Shown piece by piece: positions 1 through 8,154 of a stretch of DNA of 17,631 nt; position 1 is the first letter of the stretch, and each line of letters opens with the position of its first letter. The position numbers and the translations under genes are program-made. Under the pieces are notes generated by a model that worked only from the letters and a program-made list of their open reading frames with translations, was not told the DNA's origin and did not search any database. The stretch comes from CAZZCP01 sp964653235. Its GTDB lineage: Bacteria > Bdellovibrionota > Bdellovibrionia > Bdellovibrionales > UBA840. The stretch is from assembly GCA_964653235.1 (NCBI GenBank), contig CAZZCP010000060.1, positions 1 to 17,631 of the forward strand, read 5' to 3'.

Positions 1-1
1 T

Positions 2-286
2 GCTTCGACCTCTTATTTTGCTCACACAATCTCAAGCATTCTGGCCTTTAATTTTGCCGCTTTCTGCTCTGAATGCCAGAATGAAAAACAATCTGAAGCA
101 GCTCTTAAAGCCAAAGAAATGCAAAGACAAGCCAAAGTGCAATTGGTTTTGCACATGCAATTTATCGATGACGCTACTCTTGATAAAGCCTTGCAAGAGG
201 ATTTTGGACCAGATCAATACCAAAGATTTTCAAATGAAATCCGAGATGACTTTTACCTTGAGATGTTGCCGGAGTATTTGCAATGA
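2..286 (+). CDS. 3' end of an unrecognised gene, start outside the window
   Basis: A reading frame is open from base 2 to the TGA at 284-286, giving the last 94 residues of a protein whose start lies upstream. It is the frame that makes sense here because its stop overlaps the next gene's start as ATGA, the usual sign of two coupled genes. The visible part has a hydrophobic stretch with a FCSEC motif (about residues 22-26 of the fragment). A charged helical segment rich in Glu, Lys and Gln follows, then an acidic C-terminus ending in EYLQ. I do not recognise the family. The hydrophobic stretch could be a signal or membrane segment, in which case the protein may not extend far upstream. Longer reading frames on both strands across these bases look like shadows. 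Confidence 0.6.
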   Translation, partial: ASTSYFAHTISSILAFNFAAFCSECQNEKQSEAALKAKEMQRQAKVQLVLHMQFIDDATLDKALQEDFGPDQYQRFSNEIRDDFYLEMLPEYLQ

Positions 287-3200
287 AACTTCTTTTTGTT
301 TTGCTTAGTTTCATTCCGCTCTTTGCTTTGGCCAATTCAGAGAATCCGAGTCGTCCCACACAAGAAAGAGAGACAAAGCAAGCTTTACAAGCTTTAAAAG
401 AAGAATCCATTAAAAGGACAGAAAGAATTTTAGGAGCCATCGCAAATCGACCCAATAGAGCTCCAGAGCAAAATATTAAGAGTTTGATTTTAGCATTACA
501 AATGCTCGATCAACGAGTTGGTATAAAAAGCCAATTCTTAGACCGTGTTGCCGGTGACTTTGATGAAATTCAAAGAAGAAATCAAATCATCGAAACAACT
601 CCAGATAGATTGGATTCAGAAGAGCTTTTAAAAAGGCTGCAAAACAGTGAAGGCCCAGTCTTTTTAGCTATTGGTGATGGTAAGAATAAACCCAGCATGA
701 ATATTGATTTAAGCCAACTTGCCGAAATGGCCCAGCAGCCCCTTGTAGAAGAAAGAATTCGTGAGTATGAAGCTCGCTCTGCACTACATTCTCAAGAGAT
801 CAAACGCTACTTCGAGGGGGGAACCCGTTTTGAAACCATTTATGATAAAAAAGGAAATCCTCATGTCGTAGAGGTTGAGTATCGTCCTGGAAGAGGTCAT
901 ATATATACACCATCTCAGCTAAAGCTGATGTTTAATCCGACTCAAATAGCCGGAAGAACCCTTGCTCACTTTCCAGCTGAGGCAGCTCGCTTTTATGCAG
1001 CAGTTTTTCAAGTATCTGTCGACAATATGATTTTTAATATGGCCCACAACCCTCTTGCAGTTCATCAATTCTGGGAGATGATGCAAGATCCGATTGGTCA
1101 TGTTGGCTTTCTTTCTTTTGTAATGGCGGCGGGTTTAACCCAGCAATATCTTGCCACAAAATGGGGTGGAGATTTTGCCCGAGCCTTTCTTCCTTATATG
1201 GGTATGGCTGTTGGGGGGATCGCCTCTGAGATAACTCATGAATTACTTATGATTGCCCAAAAGTGTGTTGCCAAAATGAAAATCAATGCACAAAAACGCC
1301 TCGAACACGATATGGCAAGGTATGAAGAACTGGTGAACGAGAAAAACCAAGCCTGTGACGAGGCTTACACCGAGTTTTTGAGCAAAGACACTGCTGTTCG
1401 AATGACAAGTATGACGGCTGCTTTGGTTGGTTCAGGTCTTGTTTTAGGGGGAGTCACGAGGGGAATTCAAGAAGGATTCGAACAGTATCTCAAACTTCAT
1501 AAAACCCGTGTAGGTGGACAGCTCACAGCTGCCGGTCGCATGAAGATGCGTATCATCGGAACCTATTTTGAGATGGATCAAGCTTTTGATCCTAAAAGTA
1601 AGCTCTTGCATCAAATCAAAGACTATGGGCCAAAGTTTAAAAAAGGTTTGGCAACTCGAATGGCATTTCGCGGTGCTTTTGTGCTCTTTGCAATTGAAAG
1701 ACTTTATGTCTTTTTAAAGATTGATGAAAAGTTCTTTCGCAATCAAGCCCACTATATGGGTGAAAAGTTCATGAATTCAGGACAAGAGTTAGAAGCTTTG
1801 AATATCAAAATGAACAACTATCTAAATAACTTTCATGTCGAGAATGTTTCTGAAGATGAAGGAGAGCCAACAAACTACAAAGGCGGTTTTCAATACCAGC
1901 AAAAAAGAGCACAAGAAGGCTGGTTTTTTTCAGACAGTTCCGATGAATATTACACAAGGTTACGCAATAATTTTACTACTTACCAGGAACGAATGGCAGG
2001 TCATGCTCCTGATGATTTGTTAGACATTGCATCTCAAGGCTATCAGGTTTATGGCAGACCAGAGGCCATGCGTTGGCTTGATGGCTTTGCCGACTTTTTG
2101 GCTAGAAATCTTTTAGATACCTCGATTTATGCAGATGCAAAGAATTTTACATTAGATTTACAAAAATATCACTTAAAAGCCAAAGAGTGGCGAGAAGCTC
2201 AACTGCATAGCTTTCATCAGGGCTATCATTCTTGGCAAGAACAGGTTTCGGATGTTTCAGTTAAAGTTGATATGACTTTTAGCTTTTACAAGGAATTTGT
2301 TCAATCACTGAATGATTATAGAAGTTCATGGCTTAAGTACGATGATTCTTTATTTGATTACAATCAATATGACAGAAAAAATCGACTTGCTCACGAGTAT
2401 TATATTGATGAGATTCCTTTGCTTGATTTTGATCCCGAAGACTATGTTTCCTATGAAATGCTCTTAAAAGAAGATTCTACTGAAAAAACTGCTGAAGAGC
2501 CGAGTTGGTGGGATAAAGTCTTAAGCTACCTTGATACTATGAATGATAGTGCGGCTGAACTTTTTGGAGTTCAGGTAGAAAATGCTGAAGTCAGCATCAA
2601 TGACAGCCTAAAATCAAGGCGTTTTAAAACGGCTTTCTCATTATTGGCTGTTGCCGATGTGATTGAAGAAGAATTTTTAAAAAACGAATATTTTCAAAAT
2701 GATCTTAAGAGGGATATTCCACAAGATGCCAAAGTCTTTGTAGATAGGTTTTTAACTTCATTGGATAGAGCTTCTCAATACTTTCGATCTGCCAATAGCC
2801 GCCTTTATATTCTTAAAGAAGACAAGACTGTCTACGAATCGGCTGTGATTGACATGGCAAAGGGTATAAAGATTATCAATAATATAAAAGAAGATATCGA
2901 AGAATCCAAAAAGCTCTTTGGTGACTGGACTTATCGAAAACCGATCTATGTGCGTGGTGATTCATTCAATGACCAAACATTTTACTTTCATCGCTATATT
3001 GAGAGCTTTGATATTTTGTACACCAACATATTGGGAAGCGCTCGCTCTTTTGTCGCTGGCGAGGCTTTCTTGGGCTACATCAATCGTAAGTTTGCAAACA
3101 TTTACAAAGGCTATGATGTCTTATTTAAAGATGCAGATCCTGCCGAGTCTTTGATTCAATCCTTGGTTTGTGGACCCTCAGTCTATGGGCACAGCGAAGA

Positions 3201-4440
3201 TGTATTTGATATTCGTTTTGGAACCGAGAGCGAGCAAAATGTTTTTGTACGTGCATTTACCGAAGCTAAAAAAGATGTATTTCATCCGCCAAAATTGCTG
3301 TATCGCTTAAGTTCAGAAGATGAACGCCGCAAAGAAAAGTTATGTCAATCGGGTCCTTACAGCGCCAATATGAACCAGCTTCTCTATAACAATGAGACTG
3401 AGCCAGGTCTCTTAGAATTTGCAGTGCGCCTATTTCCTGAAGATTTACTATCACGTCATGACTATGCTTTTGAAAATTGGTGGGCTGATCATTTTGCCCA
3501 AAAGTTTTTGCAGCCGCATGGCGAAAGATATCACATGCTCTATCGTCAGCTTTTACAAGATCGTTTTTTCCCTAAGCTGAGCAATGGCCATTGCCTAGAT
3601 TCGAAGTGTCTAATCAATGGCTATTTCATTCCCAAACTCAATTCTAGAGATCCCAGAGAGTCTTTAAATGCTCCCATCTATTTAGATCATTCTTATCTGC
3701 AAGAAGCCCAGCTTTATATGCGCTTCTTAAGAATGATTATCGAATCTTATCGAGGTCCTTTTAATCACCAAACCAATGCATTGCTCGATGATTTTGAAAA
3801 TCGATTTTCACAGCGAATTCTAGATCTGTTTCAAGAATTAAAAAAAGTAGACTCTGATATTCGCCCGATTATGGCCGATCTTTTTGCCTACTACAGTAGT
3901 TATGCCGATCTTTTTTCGACCTACCAAGTAGAGGACTTTAAGCAGATGACTTGGAGTCTTGAGCCTATTGAGAACCCAGCTTACAAAAGATTAGAATATG
4001 AAGAGAAACTCTTTGATGAAAGGGTGAAAAATAGCAGAGAAGAAGAAAGCAGTCTCTATAGCATGTTTGAAGAGTCTTATGCGAAGATAAGCTTCTCTCG
4101 TGAAGAAGTGGCCAATGCGCTAGATATACCTGAAAATCACCCACTTTTAGCCGATAGTGGCTGGCAAAACTTTGCTGCTTTAATAGGTGGAGTGATTAAT
4201 ATTGATCCTTACAGAGCGATGGTTCATGACGAAAGGTATGCGACTTTGAGTATTGTATTAGCAAATTTTAATTCACTTTTAGAGGATGCTTATAAATTAT
4301 CTAGTCATATTCAACTCACAAGTAATGTAAATAAGTACAGACAGATTAAAAAGACTGTTCAAGAGGGTGAAGAGCAGATTATGACTTATAATCGTAGTGA
4401 TACGGTTCAAGAAAAGCGAAGTTCACCTACGGGAAGGTAG
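283..4440 (+). CDS. Very large exported protein of unknown function (1385 aa)
   Basis: The start ATG has a GGAG 8 bases upstream and overlaps the previous stop (ATGA), so the start is well supported. Residues 1-17 are a classic signal peptide (MKLLFVLLSFIPLFALA, then NS), so the protein leaves the cytoplasm. A charged helical region follows. Hydrophobic segments then lie near residues 273-292, 295-318, 374-395 and 460-480, which could be membrane-spanning or membrane-inserting helices. The rest, about 900 residues, is soluble-looking, mostly helical, and rich in Tyr, Phe, Asp and Glu, with only about six cysteines in all (including GHCLDSKC near residue 1105). I see no catalytic motif, no internal repeat and no known domain. 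It could be an envelope-anchored or secreted effector or a structural protein; this is a guess from the signal and size. A possible frame-shifted C-terminal continuation is reported under findings. Confidence 0.85.
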   Translation: MKLLFVLLSFIPLFALANSENPSRPTQERETKQALQALKEESIKRTERILGAIANRPNRAPEQNIKSLILALQMLDQRVGIKSQFLDRVAGDFDEIQRRNQIIETTPDRLDSEELLKRLQNSEGPVFLAIGDGKNKPSMNIDLSQLAEMAQQPLVEERIREYEARSALHSQEIKRYFEGGTRFETIYDKKGNPHVVEVEYRPGRGHIYTPSQLKLMFNPTQIAGRTLAHFPAEAARFYAAVFQVSVDNMIFNMAHNPLAVHQFWEMMQDPIGHVGFLSFVMAAGLTQQYLATKWGGDFARAFLPYMGMAVGGIASEITHELLMIAQKCVAKMKINAQKRLEHDMARYEELVNEKNQACDEAYTEFLSKDTAVRMTSMTAALVGSGLVLGGVTRGIQEGFEQYLKLHKTRVGGQLTAAGRMKMRIIGTYFEMDQAFDPKSKLLHQIKDYGPKFKKGLATRMAFRGAFVLFAIERLYVFLKIDEKFFRNQAHYMGEKFMNSGQELEALNIKMNNYLNNFHVENVSEDEGEPTNYKGGFQYQQKRAQEGWFFSDSSDEYYTRLRNNFTTYQERMAGHAPDDLLDIASQGYQVYGRPEAMRWLDGFADFLARNLLDTSIYADAKNFTLDLQKYHLKAKEWREAQLHSFHQGYHSWQEQVSDVSVKVDMTFSFYKEFVQSLNDYRSSWLKYDDSLFDYNQYDRKNRLAHEYYIDEIPLLDFDPEDYVSYEMLLKEDSTEKTAEEPSWWDKVLSYLDTMNDSAAELFGVQVENAEVSINDSLKSRRFKTAFSLLAVADVIEEEFLKNEYFQNDLKRDIPQDAKVFVDRFLTSLDRASQYFRSANSRLYILKEDKTVYESAVIDMAKGIKIINNIKEDIEESKKLFGDWTYRKPIYVRGDSFNDQTFYFHRYIESFDILYTNILGSARSFVAGEAFLGYINRKFANIYKGYDVLFKDADPAESLIQSLVCGPSVYGHSEDVFDIRFGTESEQNVFVRAFTEAKKDVFHPPKLLYRLSSEDERRKEKLCQSGPYSANMNQLLYNNETEPGLLEFAVRLFPEDLLSRHDYAFENWWADHFAQKFLQPHGERYHMLYRQLLQDRFFPKLSNGHCLDSKCLINGYFIPKLNSRDPRESLNAPIYLDHSYLQEAQLYMRFLRMIIESYRGPFNHQTNALLDDFENRFSQRILDLFQELKKVDSDIRPIMADLFAYYSSYADLFSTYQVEDFKQMTWSLEPIENPAYKRLEYEEKLFDERVKNSREEESSLYSMFEESYAKISFSREEVANALDIPENHPLLADSGWQNFAALIGGVINIDPYRAMVHDERYATLSIVLANFNSLLEDAYKLSSHIQLTSNVNKYRQIKKTVQEGEEQIMTYNRSDTVQEKRSSPTGR

Positions 4441-4523
4441 GCATGAAATTCGCAAGAATCTAAAGCATGTTGAAATGGCTCTTAAGGGGATTGAGAGCCT
4501 GTTAATTAAAAAAATTTTGTAGT

Positions 4524-4542
4524 TTTTGTAGATTTTACAAAA
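4524..4542. repeat. Short perfect inverted repeat just before a ribosome binding site
   Basis: TTTTGTA (4524-4530), a 5-base spacer, then TACAAAA (4536-4542) form a perfect 7-bp inverted repeat. It ends one base before the AGGAG that serves the gene starting at 4554. It could be an operator or an mRNA hairpin affecting that start. It is very AT-rich, so a chance origin is possible. Confidence 0.35.
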
Positions 4543-4553
4543 TAGGAGACAGA

Positions 4554-5207
4554 ATGAAGATTGCATTTAGTTTAGCCATACTTTTAATAGCTAGTTCTTT
4601 TGCTCAGGCCAATGGTTCTCGTATACGTACAGGTAGAGGTGCTAAAGAGATCAGAAGAGAACTTGAAAGAACCGAAAAACAATTAAAAGCTGCGCCAGGT
4701 GTAAGACCGGCAGGTGAAACATTAGTTTCTCAAAGCAAACCTCTTGAGGCACGAGAAAAAACAGAAGTTGAAATTGCGAGAGATAGGCTGAATGATCTTA
4801 ATCGCAATTTTGATTCCAAGCACGATGCATTTACTCGTATGACTCAAGATATGCAATTGAATCCAGAATTTTCATCAGTTGTTCGTGATATGCTCGACCT
4901 GACCAGAAACTCTTTAGACCCTAGAAAATCAGCAGATTCTCAAAGAGATGTTTTAGACGTTGCTTCCACCATTTTCGGTCTCTCTAAAAGAGCATTAAAG
5001 CTCGAAGTCAAAGTAGAAAACGGCCAAAAAGCTGAGGTTGAAAATTGGTCTCCAGAGGGATTGAGAGCCTTGCTTGAATTTATGGTTGATTTAAAACTAG
5101 AATACAATAATTCTAATAATCTTGTAGAGGCGTTTAAAATTGCTGCAGAAAAGCGCGGTTTGTCTGAAGAGCAAATTCGACTTTTGTGCAAAGAAATGTT
5201 TGCCTAA
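4554..5207 (+). CDS. Exported helical protein of unknown function (217 aa)
   Basis: The ATG has AGGAG at 4544-4548 with a 5-base spacer. The N-terminus (MKIAFSLAILLIASSFAQA, then NGS) is a typical cleavable signal peptide, so the mature protein is probably periplasmic or secreted. The mature part starts basic (SRIRTGRGAKEIRREL), continues as a charged helix with coiled-coil character to about residue 90, and ends in a helical region with a single cysteine near the C-terminus (LLCKEMFA). I recognise no domain. It lies 113 bases after the 1385-residue gene on the same strand and ahead of a strong terminator. The two may therefore be co-transcribed and work together outside the cytoplasm, which is inference from position and shared signal peptides. 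Confidence 0.8.
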   Translation: MKIAFSLAILLIASSFAQANGSRIRTGRGAKEIRRELERTEKQLKAAPGVRPAGETLVSQSKPLEAREKTEVEIARDRLNDLNRNFDSKHDAFTRMTQDMQLNPEFSSVVRDMLDLTRNSLDPRKSADSQRDVLDVASTIFGLSKRALKLEVKVENGQKAEVENWSPEGLRALLEFMVDLKLEYNNSNNLVEAFKIAAEKRGLSEEQIRLLCKEMFA

Positions 5208-5233
5208 TTCTAAAAATGAAATTGTTTAAAATG

Positions 5234-5259
5234 AGCCTGGTCAAAAACCAGGCTTTTTT
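5234..5259 (+). terminator. Rho-independent terminator
   Basis: AGCCTGGT (5234-5241), loop CAAAA, ACCAGGCT (5247-5254) form an uninterrupted 8-bp stem, and six T residues run through 5254-5259. It ends the plus-strand genes at 283-5207. It abuts the stop codon of the convergent cyclophilin gene (TAA at 5260-5258). Read from the minus strand the same stem is followed only by CATTTTAAAC, so termination in that direction would be weaker. Confidence 0.9.
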
Positions 5260-5950
5260 ATTCTTCAATAATCTTAACTGAAATCAGTTTAACATCTTCA
5301 AGTGGTTTGTCATTCGATCGATTGGTTTTTACGCTGGCTATTTTCGTAACCACATCCATACCATCAATCACGCGGCCAAAAACAGCATAGCTGCCATCGA
5401 GGCTTCTGGTAGAACTGTTCACTTCAGTCGTAATATAAAACTGGCTGCCGGCTGAATTGGGAGCCTGAGTTCTTGCCATAGCCAAAGTGCCAGGCTTTTC
5501 GTGTAAAAGCTCAGCGTGAAACTCATCTTGAATGGTATAGCCTGGTCCTTGAAGTCCGGTTCCAGTTCGGTCACCACCTTGAATGACAAAGTTTTTAATA
5601 ACTCGATGAAAAATAGTGTCGTCGTAAAAGGGCTTGGTAACTTTGACTTTATCAATAGGGTCGTGAAACTCTTTGTTTCCTTTCGCTAGAGAGACAAAAT
5701 TGTCTACGGTGTTCGGGGCTCTTTTATGAAAGAGCTCAGCTTTAAAAGTACCTTTACTGGTTTCAAATACTGCATACATCTTTTTAATGCCTTTCTTTTT
5801 GCTAATCTTCTTTGCTTTTTTCTTTGTAAGTATCTCTGGCTTTTGAGTCTCTTGGCTTTCTGCCTTCTCATGAAAGCCAAACATAAACAGAAAAAAAGCC
5901 CCCAAGTAAACGAGGAGCAGGTTTCGGATTGTTGCCTTGCTTTGTGTCAT
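5258..5950 (-). CDS. Membrane-anchored cyclophilin-type peptidyl-prolyl cis-trans isomerase
   Basis: This protein catalyses cis-trans isomerisation of prolyl bonds and so assists folding. The cyclophilin domain covers about residues 58-230. It shows FHR at 114-116 (R116 is the expected catalytic arginine), IQGGD at 123-127, MAR at 158-160, GSQFYIT at 168-174 and an LDGSYAVFG block at 184-192. Residues 8-26 are strongly hydrophobic and are followed by a Lys-rich linker (about 42-57), so the catalytic domain is probably held in the periplasm by an N-terminal anchor or delivered by a signal peptide. I chose the ATG at 5950 because GGGAGG lies 5 bases upstream; a TTG at 5962 would put that site inside the gene. 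It lies 93 bases after tolB, where pal is found in many Proteobacteria. It may share the tol transcript or have its own promoter in that gap. Confidence 0.93.
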   Translation of the reverse strand: MTQSKATIRNLLLVYLGAFFLFMFGFHEKAESQETQKPEILTKKKAKKISKKKGIKKMYAVFETSKGTFKAELFHKRAPNTVDNFVSLAKGNKEFHDPIDKVKVTKPFYDDTIFHRVIKNFVIQGGDRTGTGLQGPGYTIQDEFHAELLHEKPGTLAMARTQAPNSAGSQFYITTEVNSSTRSLDGSYAVFGRVIDGMDVVTKIASVKTNRSNDKPLEDVKLISVKIIEE

Positions 5951-6043
5951 AAGTCCTCCCAATCACAAAAATTAACTACGAGTTTGCAAGGCAATCAAGT
6001 TTTGTCTGCGAGCTTCAATATAAGCCTAGAATGCAGAGCGATA

Positions 6044-7417
6044 TTAATTGGTCACAGTGCCCCATTTGGGTTGATAGTAATTGTGATTGTCATAGGTGAT
6101 TCGACGTTCATTCGTACCATCGGTATTGATCATATAGATTTGTTTTTTTCCAGATCGGTCACTAATAAAAATGATATGGCGACCATCTGGAGAAAAATCA
6201 GGATTCTCATTGTTCGAGAGTTTCCCATTGACCTTTCTGGCAGTTGTGAGTCTCTCGAGATTTAAACCGTTTGCATCAACAATAAAAAGATCAAAATGGC
6301 CTTTGTCAAAGCCTGCAAAAGCGATTCTCTTGCCGTCAGGTGACCATGAGGGTGAGGCATTGTAGCGACCAGCAAAGGTGATTCGTTTGGCGCTGCCTCC
6401 GCCTTTATTCATAACATAGACCATGGGTTGTCCGCTTCGATCAGAAGAAAAAGCGATTTTACTTCCCTCTGGGTTGAGATTCGGCTCCACATTCATGGCT
6501 CCTCTTGGTCCGCTGGTCAAACGCAGTAAGCCTTTGCCATCGAGGTTCATACGATAGATATCGGGATTGCCCTTTTGTGAAATGGTTAAGTAAATGTGTT
6601 TGCCATCGGGAGAGAAAGTGGAACCAGAGTTGATACCCTTTCTTGCGGAGAGTAAAAATCTTTTTCCGGTAAATACTTCGTACAAAAACAGGTCGGCATT
6701 TCTGGTTTTTGTCTTTTTGTGGTAGGCAAAAGCGGTGTAGGTAATCGATTTTCCATCAGGAGACCAAGCTGGAGAAATAGAGATACTGCGGTGATTGGTT
6801 ATGCGCTTCATATTCTTGCCGTTCCAATCGGATATATAAATTTCTTTCCATTTGTTTCCGGCCCTATCACTGGAAAAGACAATTTTAGAGGTAAACATGC
6901 CTTTTTTTCCTGTTAGTTTTTCGAGAACATCGTCGGCAAAGCTGTGAGCAATTAAATGCACATCTTCGCTAGAGCCATTGTACTTCTTGCCCAAAATCAT
7001 TTCGGCTTTTGGAACATAGTAAAGATAAGCTTCTAGTTCGACCTCAGAGTTTACAATTCGGTAGCCAGCACGAATTAAAAATTCAGTACCAATTTTATCC
7101 CAATTGTTAAAGCGAAAGCCATTAGGATGGCCGGGAGCCGGTCTTAGACCTGTCTTGCTCGTATCTTCTAAAAAAGCATTTTGATTGATAAATTGAAAAT
7201 AAGAACTGACATCTAAGTCTTCGACAATTTGATTGAATAGGTTGGCACCTACTTTTTTATAATCATCGATTTTGCCTTTACTTCCCACATATTGTAATGG
7301 TGGCATTGCCAACAATGATTTTTTGAGCTTTGCATCTTGAACCTTGATGTAGATGCCACTCTTTTCTTGTGCATGAGCTGTAAGGCCGAGAAATAAAATT
7401 AGAAATAAGTAGCGCAT
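6044..7417 (-). CDS. tolB: Tol-Pal system periplasmic protein TolB
   Basis: TolB is the periplasmic component of the Tol system. In known systems it binds TolA and Pal and helps couple inner-membrane energy to outer-membrane constriction at division. The 457-residue protein starts with a signal peptide (MRYLFLILFLGLTAHA). Then comes the TolB N-terminal domain (about residues 20-180) and a beta-propeller built of PD40-type repeats. The repeat signatures read WSPDGKSITY, FSPDGKHIY, LNPEGSKIAFSSD, WSPDGKRIAFAG and FSPDGRHIIFISD. It is slightly longer than E. coli TolB (about 430). The start is strongly supported: TAAGGAGG overlaps the tolA stop codon and sits just before the ATG. Only 8 bases separate it from tolA. 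No pal follows. Confidence 0.95.
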   Translation of the reverse strand: MRYLFLILFLGLTAHAQEKSGIYIKVQDAKLKKSLLAMPPLQYVGSKGKIDDYKKVGANLFNQIVEDLDVSSYFQFINQNAFLEDTSKTGLRPAPGHPNGFRFNNWDKIGTEFLIRAGYRIVNSEVELEAYLYYVPKAEMILGKKYNGSSEDVHLIAHSFADDVLEKLTGKKGMFTSKIVFSSDRAGNKWKEIYISDWNGKNMKRITNHRSISISPAWSPDGKSITYTAFAYHKKTKTRNADLFLYEVFTGKRFLLSARKGINSGSTFSPDGKHIYLTISQKGNPDIYRMNLDGKGLLRLTSGPRGAMNVEPNLNPEGSKIAFSSDRSGQPMVYVMNKGGGSAKRITFAGRYNASPSWSPDGKRIAFAGFDKGHFDLFIVDANGLNLERLTTARKVNGKLSNNENPDFSPDGRHIIFISDRSGKKQIYMINTDGTNERRITYDNHNYYQPKWGTVTN

Positions 7418-7425
7418 ACTCCTCC

Positions 7426-8154
7426 TTAAGGCTTAAATTCGAGAGTGAATCCTTTCGCGCTCAGTATAGCAGAAAATTTGCCGGGTGGCGAAGGAAAGGG
7501 TGATGCTTTTTTTAAGGTATTTAAAACCAAAGTATCAAAATTGGTATTGCCAGAGCTTTGCAATATTTTTCTAGAGGTCACAAAGCCTTGTGAGTCGATT
7601 TTAATTTGTACCAGGGTTTTTAAATCATCACTGGTCTGCATCCAGCGGGGAATCTCCCAATAGGATTTTACATGATTGTCAAGATCACCAATGTATCGAT
7701 CGTATTGAATGCGATTGGTGCCGGTTAGAGATGTTCCGGCAGAGACCACATTGCCCTTTCGCAATTTTTCAATGGCGCTTTTTTGTTGGCGCACATTCTT
7801 TGCAGATTTCTCGATTTTATTCAGAGCTTTTAGTCTTTCTAATGCACTCTCTTGAGTGCTCTTGGTTTTTTTTAAGTTTACTTTTTTAGAGCTTTTTGCT
7901 TTTTTCGGCTTGGGTTTTGGCTTCGGTTTAGGTTTTTTGACTTCTTTGGCTTTGACTGGCTTGGGCTCAGGCTTTACACCCGGCTTTATTTTATCGGGAA
8001 GATCAACAATATCTACTTTAATGCTTCTTTCAAAAACAATGTCTTCGCTCGGTAACAAAAAATTTTTAACAAAAAAACTAGCAACAATGACGAGGTGAAA
8101 GAGAATGCTTTTTTGAATTCCAGCTTGAATGCTGTTTTCGCTTAAGCTCTTCAT
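7426..8154 (-). CDS. tolA: TolA/TonB-like periplasm-spanning protein with a short Lys-Pro linker
   Basis: It should transmit force from the TolQR motor across the periplasm. The 242 residues run as a short cytoplasmic N-terminus, one membrane helix (about 16-34), a linker of Lys-Pro repeats (KPKPKPKPKPKK, about 75-90), a Lys/Gln-rich helix (about 95-130), and a TonB/TolA C-terminal domain (about 148-242). The C-terminal domain shows YDRYIGDLDNHVKSYWEIP and SGNTNFDTLVLNTLKKASPFPSPP-like blocks (the latter split over residues 205-228). It is much shorter than E. coli TolA (about 420), and the linker looks more like TonB than the long Ala-rich TolA helix. Position between tolR and tolB argues for the TolA role; a TonB-like protein is the alternative. 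Its ATG overlaps the tolR stop (ATGA), so translation is probably coupled. Confidence 0.85.
   Translation of the reverse strand: MKSLSENSIQAGIQKSILFHLVIVASFFVKNFLLPSEDIVFERSIKVDIVDLPDKIKPGVKPEPKPVKAKEVKKPKPKPKPKPKKAKSSKKVNLKKTKSTQESALERLKALNKIEKSAKNVRQQKSAIEKLRKGNVVSAGTSLTGTNRIQYDRYIGDLDNHVKSYWEIPRWMQTSDDLKTLVQIKIDSQGFVTSRKILQSSGNTNFDTLVLNTLKKASPFPSPPGKFSAILSAKGFTLEFKP

Noticed and set aside
18..455. Reading frames at 18-308 (plus) and 32-223, 174-455 (minus) over the left edge
   Set aside because: They overlap the frame ending at 286 and the start of the large exported protein, lack ribosome binding sites and read as low-quality, Cys/Lys-heavy sequence typical of shadows.
4487..5070. A shared 14-base word GGGATTGAGAGCCT at 4487-4500 and 5057-5070
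   Set aside because: In a window of this size about one chance 14-base repeat is expected. The two copies lie in different frames and have no extended similarity.
5726..6265. A 179-codon plus-strand frame across the cyclophilin-tolB junction
   Set aside because: It is antisense to two well-identified genes and their gap, has no ribosome binding site, and has no recognisable product.
7856..8098. Gly/Phe/Leu-rich plus-strand frame with LGFGFGLGF repeats
   Set aside because: It is the antisense image of the Lys-Pro repeats in tolA; the periodicity comes from the real gene.
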